A stretch of DNA of 31,541 bases. Origin: an uncultured Clostridium sp. Lineage in GTDB: Bacteria; Bacillota; Clostridia; Lachnospirales; Lachnospiraceae. The stretch spans positions 1 through 31,541 of the forward strand of contig URFM01000043.1 in the NCBI GenBank assembly GCA_900547035.1. Reading direction: 5' to 3'. Below the pieces are notes generated by a model. It did no database searches. It was not told where the DNA came from and saw nothing but the letters and a program-made list of their open reading frames with translations. The position numbers were made by a program, and so were the translations under genes. This document shows positions 1 to 7,958 of the stretch, in pieces. Numbering within the stretch: the first letter of the stretch is position 1; each line of letters opens with the position of its first letter.

Positions 1-1086
1 TACCTTCATGCCGGGATAGCCGCTTTCCTTTACCAGCTGGCGGACAGAATCAGTCACATAGCCCAAATCCTCGGCAATGATTTCTTTTTCTCCCAACGCA
101 TGCCGCACCGCCTGAAAGAGCTGGATTCCCGGGCCTTTTTCCCAGTGTCCCTGAGTGGCGTCATCTGCGTCTGCCGGGATAGAGAAATATTCGTCAAAGC
201 CTCGGAAATGGTCGATGCGCACCACATCGTAGAGGCGGTAGCAGTGGGCCAGACGGCTAATCCACCAGCTGTAGCCGGTATTTCTGTGGTATTCCCAGTT
301 GTAGAGGGGGTTGCCCCACAGCTGTCCGGTAGCGGAAAAGCCATCGGGAGGACAGCCTGCTACGGCCAGAGGACGGTTGTTTTCATCCAGCTGAAAAAGG
401 CTGGGGTTGGCCCATGCATCGGCGCTGTCCATGGCAACGTAGATGGGGATATCTCCAATGATCCGGATGCCCTGACGGTTCGCGTAGGCTTTCAGCCGGC
501 TCCACTGCTTAAAGAAGGTGAACTGGAGATATTTGTGAAATTCAATGTCAAAATACAACTCTCTCCGGTAGTAGTCCAGGGCGTTGCCCCAGCGCAGGCG
601 GATGTCCTGAGCCCATTTTGTCCAGGCTTTGCCGCCGAAGCGGGCCTTGACCGCCATAAACAGGGCGTAGTCGGACAGCCACCAGTCATTTTCCTGGCAG
701 AACCGGACAAAGTCCGCGTTCTTGCTGATATCGCTCCGTTCATAGGCCAGGCGCAGAAGAGGATAACGCTCCTCGTAAAGCTTTGCGTAGTCGATGGAAT
801 CCTCCTGGACTTCCGGATCCGCCTGGGCACATTCCTCACGGGTAAGCACTCCCTCTTCAATTAAGTCCTCCAGACTGATAAAATAGGGATTTCCCGCAAA
901 GGTGGAAAAGGACTGGTAGGGGGAGTCGCCGTAGCTGGTAGGCCCCAGAGGAAGAATCTGCCAGTAGGATTGGCCTGCCTTTTTTAAGTAGTCTATAAAT
1001 TCATAAGCTTCCCTGGAAAAACAACCGATCCCATAGGGGGATGGAAGACTGGTGATGGGAAGCAGAATTCCGCTTTCACGCCGCAT
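1..1086 (-). CDS. malQ: 4-alpha-glucanotransferase (amylomaltase), C-terminus beyond window edge
   Basis: Transfers alpha-1,4-glucan segments between maltose and maltodextrins in the cytoplasm, releasing glucose and building longer chains for phosphorylase (GH77 family knowledge). The frame opens with ATG at 1086 and stays open to base 1, giving 362 residues; GH77 bacterial enzymes are usually about 500, so roughly the last quarter is missing. Seen here: an N-terminal LPITSLPSPYGIG motif, the GDIPIYV strand near residue 230, the nucleophile region VVRIDHFRGF with Asp292, and IIAEDLG with the acid/base Glu339. An AAGGAG ribosome binding site lies 8-9 bases before the ATG. It is the last visible gene of the minus-strand PTS-mapP-malQ operon, 61 bases after mapP, with a palindrome (1118-1135) in the gap. 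Family assignment is secure. Confidence 0.95.
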   Translation of the reverse strand, partial: MRRESGILLPITSLPSPYGIGCFSREAYEFIDYLKKAGQSYWQILPLGPTSYGDSPYQSFSTFAGNPYFISLEDLIEEGVLTREECAQADPEVQEDSIDYAKLYEERYPLLRLAYERSDISKNADFVRFCQENDWWLSDYALFMAVKARFGGKAWTKWAQDIRLRWGNALDYYRRELYFDIEFHKYLQFTFFKQWSRLKAYANRQGIRIIGDIPIYVAMDSADAWANPSLFQLDENNRPLAVAGCPPDGFSATGQLWGNPLYNWEYHRNTGYSWWISRLAHCYRLYDVVRIDHFRGFDEYFSIPADADDATQGHWEKGPGIQLFQAVRHALGEKEIIAEDLGYVTDSVRQLVKESGYPGMKV

Positions 1087-1117
1087 AGTTGAATCGCTCC
1101 TTAAAGATTTCGTAGCA

Positions 1118-1135
1118 GTTCAGGACATCCTGAAC
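1118..1135. repeat. Perfect palindrome in the mapP-malQ gap
   Basis: GTTCAGGACATCCTGAAC is an 8-bp inverted repeat around a 2-base centre. In the minus-strand mRNA it could fold as a 7-bp stem with a 4-base loop, ending about 17 bases before the malQ Shine-Dalgarno. No T-run follows, so it is not an intrinsic terminator. It could be a processing or translation-control hairpin or a protein site; the function is unknown. Confidence 0.5.
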
Positions 1136-1147
1136 AGAATATTCGGT

Positions 1148-2017
1148 CTATTTTGAAGAATGGGAGAGCAGTGCCTCCACTGCTACCGCCCGGTGGTCGG
1201 AAACCGTTCCGTAAGCTTCCGGATGAAAGATAACCCGGGAGGAGGAAATGGAAACCGGATGGTTGGTAAAAATATAGTCGATGCGCATGCCGCGGCCCAA
1301 AGCCCGGTCTTCCCAGCCGTCGATTCCATCCTCTACCGTGCAGTCCGCAGGTTCATTTTCCGGGTGTCCGGCTAACCGGCAGGTATCCAGCCAGCCCTGG
1401 CTCAGTATCAGGTCCAGGCTCTGGTTCCGGCGGTGAGCCGGGGCGTTGAAGTCTCCTAACAGCCAGATTTGCTGTTCCTCTAAGGGAGACAGATGGCTGC
1501 TTAAACGCTGCCACTGGAGGGAGAAGGGCTCTTCCGCATCTTCCCAGCGGCCCATGTGAAGGTTGCAGGCATATTGAAGGCCCCATGGCGTTTCAAAAGC
1601 GGCCAGAAGGGCTTTGCGGGTGCGCCAGTTTCCATAGCTGTGGGAACTGGTCAGGTAGAAGGATTCCGCAGAATGAACAGGGAAGGGGGAGATAAGGGCC
1701 AGCCCCTCGTCAAAACGGTCATAGCCGGTTTTGGCGGAAATCCATGTCCAGTGTACGGGAAATCCAAGACGGGCCAGCTCTTTCGCGCAGCGAAGGCCGT
1801 GGTTGTCCCGGCGGACAGGGATGGAGGAGGGGGATGGAAAAAAGTTCGTCTCCCTTAATTCCTCCGGGTCCGCCTCTGTCTCCGCCATATTCTGGTTGAC
1901 TTCCTGGAGGGCCAGAATATCCGGCCGCTCCGTCAAAATTCCCTGAATAAAACGGTGAAATTTTTCTTCATAATTTTCCTCAATCAAGCTGTGACTGTTG
2001 AGAGTAATCAGTTTCAT
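1148..2017 (-). CDS. mapP: Endonuclease/exonuclease/phosphatase-fold protein, probable maltose-6'-phosphate phosphatase (MapP/RgfB-like)
   Basis: A 289-residue EEP-superfamily hydrolase. Visible metal and catalytic motifs are the opening MKLITLNSHS, LALQEVNQ near residue 40, LLGDFNAP in the second half and VSDHRAV near the C-terminus. This start is typical of the RgfB/MapP branch. In Enterococcus, MapP dephosphorylates the maltose 6'-phosphate made by a maltose PTS, so maltose can then be used by cytoplasmic enzymes. The gene sits between a glucose/maltose-family PTS permease and malQ, which fits that role. AAGGAGG lies 9 bases before the ATG. The gap to the PTS stop is 41 bases, so the three genes are probably co-transcribed. 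There is no signal peptide, so it is cytoplasmic. The family call is secure; the substrate is inferred from context. Confidence 0.82.
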   Translation of the reverse strand: MKLITLNSHSLIEENYEEKFHRFIQGILTERPDILALQEVNQNMAETEADPEELRETNFFPSPSSIPVRRDNHGLRCAKELARLGFPVHWTWISAKTGYDRFDEGLALISPFPVHSAESFYLTSSHSYGNWRTRKALLAAFETPWGLQYACNLHMGRWEDAEEPFSLQWQRLSSHLSPLEEQQIWLLGDFNAPAHRRNQSLDLILSQGWLDTCRLAGHPENEPADCTVEDGIDGWEDRALGRGMRIDYIFTNHPVSISSSRVIFHPEAYGTVSDHRAVAVEALLSHSSK

Positions 2018-2058
2018 AGAAGAATGCCTCCTTACAAAACTGCCGAGGGGATCAGAAC

Positions 2059-4317
2059 CTACAGCAGGTCGTTAATATCGGATTTCAGTACATCCGCTTT
2101 GGGGCCGTATACGGCCTGGATGCCGTTGTCCTTCTGGATTAAGCCCATGGCTCCCTGGGCTTTCCAATCTGCCAGAGGAGCTACTTTGGAGGGATCCTTT
2201 ACCGTTACTCTCAGGCGGGTCATGCAGGCATCCACAAGAACGATATTTTCCCGGCCGCCCAGAAGACCGATGATGGCCTGGGCCTGGCTGCTGCCGGAAC
2301 CGGCAGAGGCGGCAGAGCTGCCTGCAGTTTCCTCGTCTGCGTTTTCATCAGTATAGTTTCCAAGACGACCAGGTGTGGCGAAGCGGAATTTTCCGATCAT
2401 AAAGTAGGCCACGAAGTATCCGATGATGAAAAATACAACCACACAGATGACAAAGTTGATAATGTCTCCTCCGAGACCTGCCCGGATGGACATGGGAATA
2501 CGGGTCAGAAACTCCAGATTTCCAAAGGAATGGAGCCTCAGGTGGATAATTCCGGCCATAGCGAAGGCGCAGCCCTGAAGAAGGGCGTACACTACGTACA
2601 AAGGCAGGGCGCAGAACATGAACATAAATTCCAAAGGCTCTGTTACGCCGGTAAGGAAGACAGCCAGCACAGTGGATACGAACATGGAACGGTAATTTTT
2701 CCGCTTGTCGGCGTCTACCCGGCGGTACATGGCTAAGGCTATGCCCAGAAGAAGACCTGTAGCTCCGATCATCTGTCCTACCTTAAAGCGGGCGGGGGTA
2801 ACGGTGGTCAGCAGCTCCTGGTATCCGGCCATATCTCCGGCGTTTTTCAGATTCACCAGGTCGGTGGCCCAAGCCAGCCACAAGGGATCCTGTCCAAATA
2901 CCTGGGTTCCGGCATTGGTTCCGGTAAGGATCGTGTAGGTGCCTCCGAAGGAGGTGTAGTTCATAGGAATCGTCAGCATGTGGTGCAGGCCAAAGGGCAG
3001 CAGCAGACGCTCAAGGGTTCCGTAGATAAAGGGCGCCAGAACCGGAGAGGTGGAAGAGGAATTTGCGATCCAGACGCCGAATGCGTTGATTCCGGTCTGA
3101 ACAATCGGCCAAACCAGTCCAAGAATCAATGAAATGATTACGGACCAGAGAATGACTACCATGGGAACAAAGCGCTTTCCGTTAAAGAAGGCCAAGGCGT
3201 CAGGCAGTTTCCGGTAGTTGTAATATTTATTATACACTGTTCCGCCTACAAAACCGGCGATGATGCCAACGAATACGCCCATGTTCAGGGCTGGAGCTCC
3301 AAGGACGGAGGTAAAGTAGCCGTCTACGGCAATTTCCTGCCCGAAAAAGGTGTGAGTGACAGCGCCTTCTGTTTCCAGCATCTCAGTGGTAACGCCGAAG
3401 AGAGCGCCGGTAATTACATTAATCAGGATAAAGGCGATGACAGCGGCAAATGCTCCGCCTGCCTTTTCCTTGGCCCAGGAACCGCCGATGGCCGCAGCGA
3501 AAAGAATGTGCAGATTGTTGATGATGGCCCATCCGATATTCTCCATAGTGCTTCCGATGGTCAGAATCAGGGAAAGGTCGCCTCCGGACATCTGAATCAG
3601 CTTTCCAAGGCTGATCATCAGTCCTGCGGCGGGCATAACGGCGATTACCGTCATCAGAACTTTGCCCAGCTTCTGGAGAAAATCAAAGTTAATGGGGAAT
3701 TTATGAGACTTCTTCTCCTCTGCTGTAACGCTGGAAGAAGCTTTTGGGGGTTCGGCGGAAGGGGCAGGCGCGGAAGCAGCCGGTGCTTCGGAAGCTTCGG
3801 CCTTCGGTCCGGCCGGATCCTGGTTATCAGCGGTCTGGTCTTTAAGGGTCAGCAGCACATCCTTTCCTCCGGTTACATGGTCCTGAACAACCGCCATTTC
3901 ACGGCTTTCCATTCCGGCGCATATCAAAACCGGCGTGATGGTGTTGATTCCCTTAGCCTTCAGTCCTTCCAGGTCCGCTTCAGCGATGAGATCACCGGCT
4001 TTTACCTGATCGCCGGCCTTTACGTAACAGCGGAAGAATTCTCCCTTTAAGGCTACGGTTTCCAGACCAAAGTGTACCAGCACCTCCACCCCGTCCGCGG
4101 TGCGAAAGCCGTAGGCGTGAAGAGTATCCGCCACGGTGGCTACTTCTCCATCTACCGGGCTTAAAATCTTGCCGTCCTCGGGCAGGATGGCAGCACCGTC
4201 GCCGATGATTTTCTGGGAAAAGACAGGATCGGGGACTTGTTCCAGGGGAACAGCCGTGCCGGTAATGGGGGCGAGAATGTGCTGCTCTCTCAGCACATCC
4301 TTCTGCGCTTCATTCAT
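2059..4317 (-). CDS. PTS permease EIIA-EIIC-EIIB, glucose/maltose family, probably maltose-specific
   Basis: A 752-residue fused sugar transporter. Domain order: IIA-Glc type (about 1-150; active-site His82 in VLVHFGLET, supporting His67), an Ala/Pro/Ser linker (about 160-205), a membrane IIC domain (about 210-640, with the LPFGLHHMLTIPMNY segment), a second short linker, and IIB (about 665-752; phosphorylated Cys698 in DACMTRLRV). It takes phosphate from HPr and phosphorylates its sugar during import. Neighbours mapP and malQ and the divergent LacI repressor point to maltose, as for enterococcal MalT; glucose or another alpha-glucoside cannot be excluded. The start has GAGGAGG 9 bases upstream. 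A promoter and LacI-type operator lie just upstream. Domain order is the reverse of the trehalose permease at 10022. Confidence 0.88.
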   Translation of the reverse strand: MNEAQKDVLREQHILAPITGTAVPLEQVPDPVFSQKIIGDGAAILPEDGKILSPVDGEVATVADTLHAYGFRTADGVEVLVHFGLETVALKGEFFRCYVKAGDQVKAGDLIAEADLEGLKAKGINTITPVLICAGMESREMAVVQDHVTGGKDVLLTLKDQTADNQDPAGPKAEASEAPAASAPAPSAEPPKASSSVTAEEKKSHKFPINFDFLQKLGKVLMTVIAVMPAAGLMISLGKLIQMSGGDLSLILTIGSTMENIGWAIINNLHILFAAAIGGSWAKEKAGGAFAAVIAFILINVITGALFGVTTEMLETEGAVTHTFFGQEIAVDGYFTSVLGAPALNMGVFVGIIAGFVGGTVYNKYYNYRKLPDALAFFNGKRFVPMVVILWSVIISLILGLVWPIVQTGINAFGVWIANSSSTSPVLAPFIYGTLERLLLPFGLHHMLTIPMNYTSFGGTYTILTGTNAGTQVFGQDPLWLAWATDLVNLKNAGDMAGYQELLTTVTPARFKVGQMIGATGLLLGIALAMYRRVDADKRKNYRSMFVSTVLAVFLTGVTEPLEFMFMFCALPLYVVYALLQGCAFAMAGIIHLRLHSFGNLEFLTRIPMSIRAGLGGDIINFVICVVVFFIIGYFVAYFMIGKFRFATPGRLGNYTDENADEETAGSSAASAGSGSSQAQAIIGLLGGRENIVLVDACMTRLRVTVKDPSKVAPLADWKAQGAMGLIQKDNGIQAVYGPKADVLKSDINDLL

Positions 4318-4366
4318 AACTCAATACCTCCTCGTTAAGTTGGTTGCATGTCTCTTGCAATATTTA

Positions 4367-4380
4367 CGCAACCGTTTGCA
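4367..4380. promoter_or_regulatory. LacI/cre-type operator at the maltose PTS start point
   Basis: On the minus strand the site reads TGCAAACGGTTGCG, with near-perfect dyad symmetry around a central CG, as LacI/GalR-family operators have. It lies 4-17 bases downstream of the minus-strand -10 box, covering the expected transcription start, so a bound repressor would block the PTS-mapP-malQ operon. The divergent LacI protein (4584) is the obvious ligand. The site also resembles a CcpA cre, so catabolite control is possible. Confidence 0.7.
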
Positions 4381-4383
4381 TTA

Positions 4384-4412
4384 AATATATGACAGAGCTC
4401 CGAGAAAATCAA
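4384..4412 (-). promoter_or_regulatory. Promoter of the PTS-mapP-malQ operon
   Basis: Minus strand: -35 TTGATT (4412-4407), 17-base spacer, -10 TATATT (4389-4384). The LacI-type operator follows immediately. The leader to the PTS start codon is about 60 bases. Confidence 0.65.
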
Positions 4413-4526
4413 TCCTTATTTGTGTAGAATCCTTCTTTTCTACGTTTTATACAAATTATTACTCAAGAATTTGTGCAAAAATGCGCAAAGAAGTATGCAA
4501 ATATAGAAAAAAGAATGCAAAAACCT

Positions 4527-4555
4527 TTGACAAAATTTGCATTACCGGCTAAACT
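4527..4555 (+). promoter_or_regulatory. Promoter of the LacI-family repressor gene
   Basis: TTGACA (4527-4532), 17-base spacer, TAAACT (4550-4555). TGCAAA/TTTGCA half-sites, which resemble the operator arms, lie around the -35 region, so autoregulation is possible. Confidence 0.65.
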
Positions 4556-4583
4556 ATAAGAAAGCATGGAAGGAGGCGATGTT

Positions 4584-5606
4584 ATGCCTGTTACAATTAA
4601 AGATGTGGCCGCGTTGGCCGGGGTATCTCCTTCTACGGTGTCCAGAACCTGCAAGGATCACCCTTCCATCAGCCGGCAGACCAAGGAAAAGGTGCGCCAG
4701 GCCATGGAGAAGCTGGGATATGAACCTAATTTTCAGGCCAGCAGCCTTGCCACCCAAAATTCCAGAACGATTGGGATCGTCCTTCCTCCCTCCCGGCGGG
4801 AGGCTTATGAGAATGCCTTTTATCTGGAGGCGATCCGCGGCATCAGTCAGTTCTGCAATCAGAAGCAGTATATGAATACGGTGATCACCGGACAGGATGA
4901 GGAAGAGATTATCCAAGCCATCCGCACCATGGTGAGAAATGGCTTGGCGGAAGGATTGATTGTACTATATTCCAGGGAGCAGGACCCGATTCTGGATTAT
5001 TTGTATAATGAAGGTCTTCTTTACGTCCTCATCGGAAAGGCGTACCGGAATGTGAATCAGACCATTTATGTGGACAACGACAATGTGCTGGCCGCCAGGG
5101 AGGCTGCACAGTATCTGATTGACCTGGGACACCGGCGCATTGCTTATTTGTCCGGGGACCATACCCTGATTTTCGCTTCAGACCGGAGGGCAGGCTACAT
5201 GACGGCCCTGATCCAGAATCAGATTCCCTTCCGGGAGGAATTGTGTGTAGAGCTGCCGGAAGATAAGGAGCAGACGGGAGCAATTTTGGAACAGCTCCTA
5301 AAGGAGAAAGACCCGCCTACCGCCGCCCTGGTCAGCGATGATATTCTGGCGGTAGCTCTGGTGCAGACCTGTCTGTCCATGGGGATTTCCGTCCCGGGGG
5401 ATTTCTCTGTCCTTTCGTTTAACAACTCGCTGTTTGCGAGGCTGACTATTCCGGGGCTGACCTCGGTAGACGTTAACTCCTTTCAGTTGGGAGCGGAGGC
5501 AGCTGCCCAGATGATTAGTCACATTGAGAATCCGGATCTTCTGGCCACGAAAATCATTGTGCCTCACCACATTGTGGAGAGGGAAAGCTGCGCGCCGCCC
5601 CATTAA
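4584..5606 (+). CDS. malR: LacI/GalR-family repressor, probable maltose regulator
   Basis: A 340-residue transcription repressor. The N-terminal helix-turn-helix reads VTIKDVAALAGVSPSTVSRT, the LacI signature, followed by the hinge region GYEPNFQASSLA and a periplasmic-binding-protein-like effector domain (about 60-340; the IGIVLPPS, DLGHRRIAYLSG and DFSVLSFNNS segments are recognisable). I chose ATG 4584 because AAGGAGG sits 7 bases before it; the in-frame ATG at 4566 is upstream of that site. It is transcribed divergently from the maltose PTS operon, whose start point carries a LacI-type operator, so it most likely represses that operon until maltose or maltose phosphate is present. The effector is inferred. 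The stop codon is almost at the next promoter. Confidence 0.88.
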   Translation: MPVTIKDVAALAGVSPSTVSRTCKDHPSISRQTKEKVRQAMEKLGYEPNFQASSLATQNSRTIGIVLPPSRREAYENAFYLEAIRGISQFCNQKQYMNTVITGQDEEEIIQAIRTMVRNGLAEGLIVLYSREQDPILDYLYNEGLLYVLIGKAYRNVNQTIYVDNDNVLAAREAAQYLIDLGHRRIAYLSGDHTLIFASDRRAGYMTALIQNQIPFREELCVELPEDKEQTGAILEQLLKEKDPPTAALVSDDILAVALVQTCLSMGISVPGDFSVLSFNNSLFARLTIPGLTSVDVNSFQLGAEAAAQMISHIENPDLLATKIIVPHHIVERESCAPPH

Positions 5607-5609
5607 CCT

Positions 5610-5638
5610 TTGACATTTCTTCTCTTTTTAGGTAGAAT
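5610..5638 (+). promoter_or_regulatory. Promoter of the LTA-synthase-family gene
   Basis: TTGACA (5610-5615), 17-base spacer, TAGAAT (5633-5638). It begins just after the repressor stop codon and gives a leader of roughly 35 bases. The sulfatase therefore appears to have its own constitutive-looking promoter rather than depending on malR. Confidence 0.7.
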
Positions 5639-5680
5639 AGAAAATCGTTGGATATTGACCAAAAGAGGAGAATGAGTATT

Positions 5681-7465
5681 ATGATGAAACGATGGATGCA
5701 TGGGGAGGGCAAAAAAACGGCGATTGCTCTGCTGCTTTTGGCGGCAACGCCGTTTACGGCCTTTTTTCTGATGCAGTGGATTTACGCGGGCAGTCTCTCT
5801 GTTTACCCTTTGTATGTGCTTTGGGGAAATGGAGTCTGCCTGGCATTTGTTTATTATCTGTTTGCCGGGCTGACGGGACGTCTGCTTTTGGGAAGTCTGC
5901 TGACCCATCTGGCCGCCGGAATTCTGGGAGCGGCCAATTATTTTGTGGCTTCCTTCCGGGGGAACCCGGTGCTGCCCTGGGATTTAACGGCCTTGGGTAC
6001 GGCGGCTGCGGTTTCCGGTACCTACCGCTATCGTCTGACAGCGCAGATGATCCTGGCCCTTATGCTGGCTGCAGGAGCGGCCGGCCTTTTATTTTGGTTT
6101 CGGAAGAAAAGGTTTCTCTGCCTGAAGAATTGGTGGCTGAGGGGCGGACTTCTGTGTGTGGGGCTTTTGTGCCTAAGACCGGTAATTCAGCCGGAAATTT
6201 TGGAACAGTGGGGAATTACTACCGATGTGTGGGATCAGCAGGGCGCTTACCGCTCTCAGGGAGTACTGGCTTCTTTTCTATGCAATACCCGTTTTATGGA
6301 GGTAGAAAAGCCGGCGGGTTATTCGCCCAGGGCTTATCAGAATCTCCTGGGCAGGGCAAGAACCGATCATACAGAGGGCCTGGGGGAACAAAATCCGCAC
6401 ATCATCGCTATTATGAACGAGTCCTGGGCGGATTTTGAAGAGTTTGGAAATCTCTCATTAAATGACAGCGTGATGGACGAAATCCGCAGTTTGAACGGAA
6501 TCTTCGGCCACGCATATACCTCCGTATTCGGAGCGGGGACCAGTGCCAGCGAGTTTGAGTTCCTTACCGGCAATACCATGGCCTTTCTGCCTTCAGGCAG
6601 CATCCCCTATCAGCAGTATGTTTTGGAGTCCACGGACTCTCTGGCTTCTCTTCTGAAAGAAAAAGGATACCGCTGTCTGGCCCTCCATCCGGGAGAACGG
6701 GATTCCTGGCAGAGAAACCAGGCGTATCCGCTGCTGGGTTTTGAGGAATTTCTTTGTAAGGACGATATGGAGGTTCCGGTTACAGAGGAGCATGGATATA
6801 TCAGCGATGCTTCTTCCTTTGACCAGCTTAAACGTATGTTTGAGGAACGCCGGGCAGGAGAGAGGATGTTCCTTTTTAATGTGACCATTCAGAACCATGG
6901 AAGCTATACCGATGAAGACTACAAGACAAGAGTTTATCTGACGGACGAGCCGGGAGCCTACCCTATGGCGGAGCAATATTTGACTCTGGAACGGGAAACC
7001 CAGGAGGCGTTTTTAGATCTCATTCAGGATCTGCAAAATGAGCAGGAGCCGGTTCTGGTGGTAATGTTCGGGGATCACCAGCCGGCGGTGGAGCAGGAAT
7101 TTCTGGACAAGGCCTACGGTGTAAAACAGGATGACATGACTATGGAAGAGTATATGAATAAGTTTAGGGTCCCCTTTGTGATCTGGGCCAACTATTCCCT
7201 TCCTTCTCCGGAGAGCATCGGCCTGAATCCGGAAATAACCAGCCTGAATTTCCTGGCCCAGTATGTATTGGAGTGCGCCGGCATGTCAGGAAACGATTAT
7301 GGAGAATTTTTAAAGAGCATAAGCAGCGAGCTTCCGGCTCTGACTTTCGCCGGATATTTTGACAGCCAGGGCGAGGCATACAGCCACCTGGAAACAAATG
7401 AATATGGGGAATTGATTGAGGAGTATCAGACGGTACAGTACGGAGAACTGTTCGGGGATACATAA
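5681..7465 (+). CDS. LTA synthase family membrane sulfatase
   Basis: A membrane enzyme of the LtaS/alkaline-phosphatase superfamily, which moves phosphoglycerol (or a related headgroup) onto surface polymers such as lipoteichoic acid on the outer face of the membrane. The first 180 residues hold about five hydrophobic segments. The extracellular catalytic domain shows IMNESWADFEEF (metal-ligand Glu about 247), FGAGTSASEFEFLTG (nucleophile Thr about 287), a His-containing LHPGERDSW (about 336) and FGDHQP (Asp/His about 465). Length 594 residues is normal. AGAGGAG lies 10 bases before ATG 5681; ATG 5684 and ATG 5672 are alternatives. The gene has its own promoter and a strong terminator. The exact polymer made cannot be told from sequence; a phosphoglycerol transferase of another glycan is possible. 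Confidence 0.87.
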   Translation: MMKRWMHGEGKKTAIALLLLAATPFTAFFLMQWIYAGSLSVYPLYVLWGNGVCLAFVYYLFAGLTGRLLLGSLLTHLAAGILGAANYFVASFRGNPVLPWDLTALGTAAAVSGTYRYRLTAQMILALMLAAGAAGLLFWFRKKRFLCLKNWWLRGGLLCVGLLCLRPVIQPEILEQWGITTDVWDQQGAYRSQGVLASFLCNTRFMEVEKPAGYSPRAYQNLLGRARTDHTEGLGEQNPHIIAIMNESWADFEEFGNLSLNDSVMDEIRSLNGIFGHAYTSVFGAGTSASEFEFLTGNTMAFLPSGSIPYQQYVLESTDSLASLLKEKGYRCLALHPGERDSWQRNQAYPLLGFEEFLCKDDMEVPVTEEHGYISDASSFDQLKRMFEERRAGERMFLFNVTIQNHGSYTDEDYKTRVYLTDEPGAYPMAEQYLTLERETQEAFLDLIQDLQNEQEPVLVVMFGDHQPAVEQEFLDKAYGVKQDDMTMEEYMNKFRVPFVIWANYSLPSPESIGLNPEITSLNFLAQYVLECAGMSGNDYGEFLKSISSELPALTFAGYFDSQGEAYSHLETNEYGELIEEYQTVQYGELFGDT

Positions 7466-7469
7466 AAAG

Positions 7470-7514
7470 AAGGCTGAGAGCCGGGAAAAGAATTCCGCGG
7501 TTCTCGGCCTTTTT
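7470..7514. terminator. Bidirectional intrinsic terminator between convergent genes
   Basis: GGCTGAGA (7472-7479) pairs with TCTCGGCC (7502-7509); the interior can pair further. TTTTT follows on the plus strand, and CTTTTT follows on the minus strand, so the hairpin can serve both the sulfatase gene and the minus-strand gene at 7549-7875. Confidence 0.8.
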
Positions 7515-7548
7515 GCGCAGCGTTCAGTAATTTACGTGCTCTTCGGAA

Positions 7549-7875
7549 TCAGAAGAAAAGATAGAGAATTCCTCCGATTACGGAAAGGGAGACCAGAATT
7601 TGGGAAGGCAGCCTGAGGCCCGGCCGTCCGCTTATGTGCATAAGCAGGGAAGCTACACTTAAAAATCCGATTCCCCAGGCGGCAATCTGCTGAGCCACAT
7701 AGTTGGAGGGAAGGCTGGAGGCATTTAAAAAGGCAATAGCCATTCCCAGAAGAGCCAGCAGATAGAGAATCCATTTCTTTTTCTCGGGATTCTGTACCCA
7801 GAAAAGAAAAATTATGCCAACACCGCCAACTGCGCTTAAAAAGATGAATAAAATTAAAAGTAATCCTAATGCCAT
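7549..7875 (-). CDS. Small four-helix membrane protein, function unknown
   Basis: A 108-residue protein that I do not recognise. It is almost entirely hydrophobic, with four probable membrane helices at about 2-27, 35-53, 62-82 and 87-107, separated by short polar turns such as QNPEKKKW. Codon use and composition resemble neighbours, and an AGGA element precedes the ATG by about 8 bases. It lies downstream of the two-component genes on the same strand, with an 83-base gap containing an AT-rich hairpin. It may be co-transcribed with them or stand alone. No catalytic motif is visible. Confidence 0.6.
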   Translation of the reverse strand: MALGLLLILFIFLSAVGGVGIIFLFWVQNPEKKKWILYLLALLGMAIAFLNASSLPSNYVAQQIAAWGIGFLSVASLLMHISGRPGLRLPSQILVSLSVIGGILYLFF

Positions 7876-7958
7876 GAGTAATTCCTCGCTTTCTTTTGTT
7901 TATGCCATGATTATTCCATAAAGCTCTGAAGAAATTTCATATAAAAATATGAAGAATT

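Noticed and set aside
100..864. A 254-codon plus-strand open frame
   Set aside because: Antisense to malQ, whose catalytic motifs are on the minus strand; no ribosome binding site or recognisable domain.
3352..4050. A 232-codon plus-strand open frame
   Set aside because: Antisense to the PTS permease; composition is that of a shadow frame.
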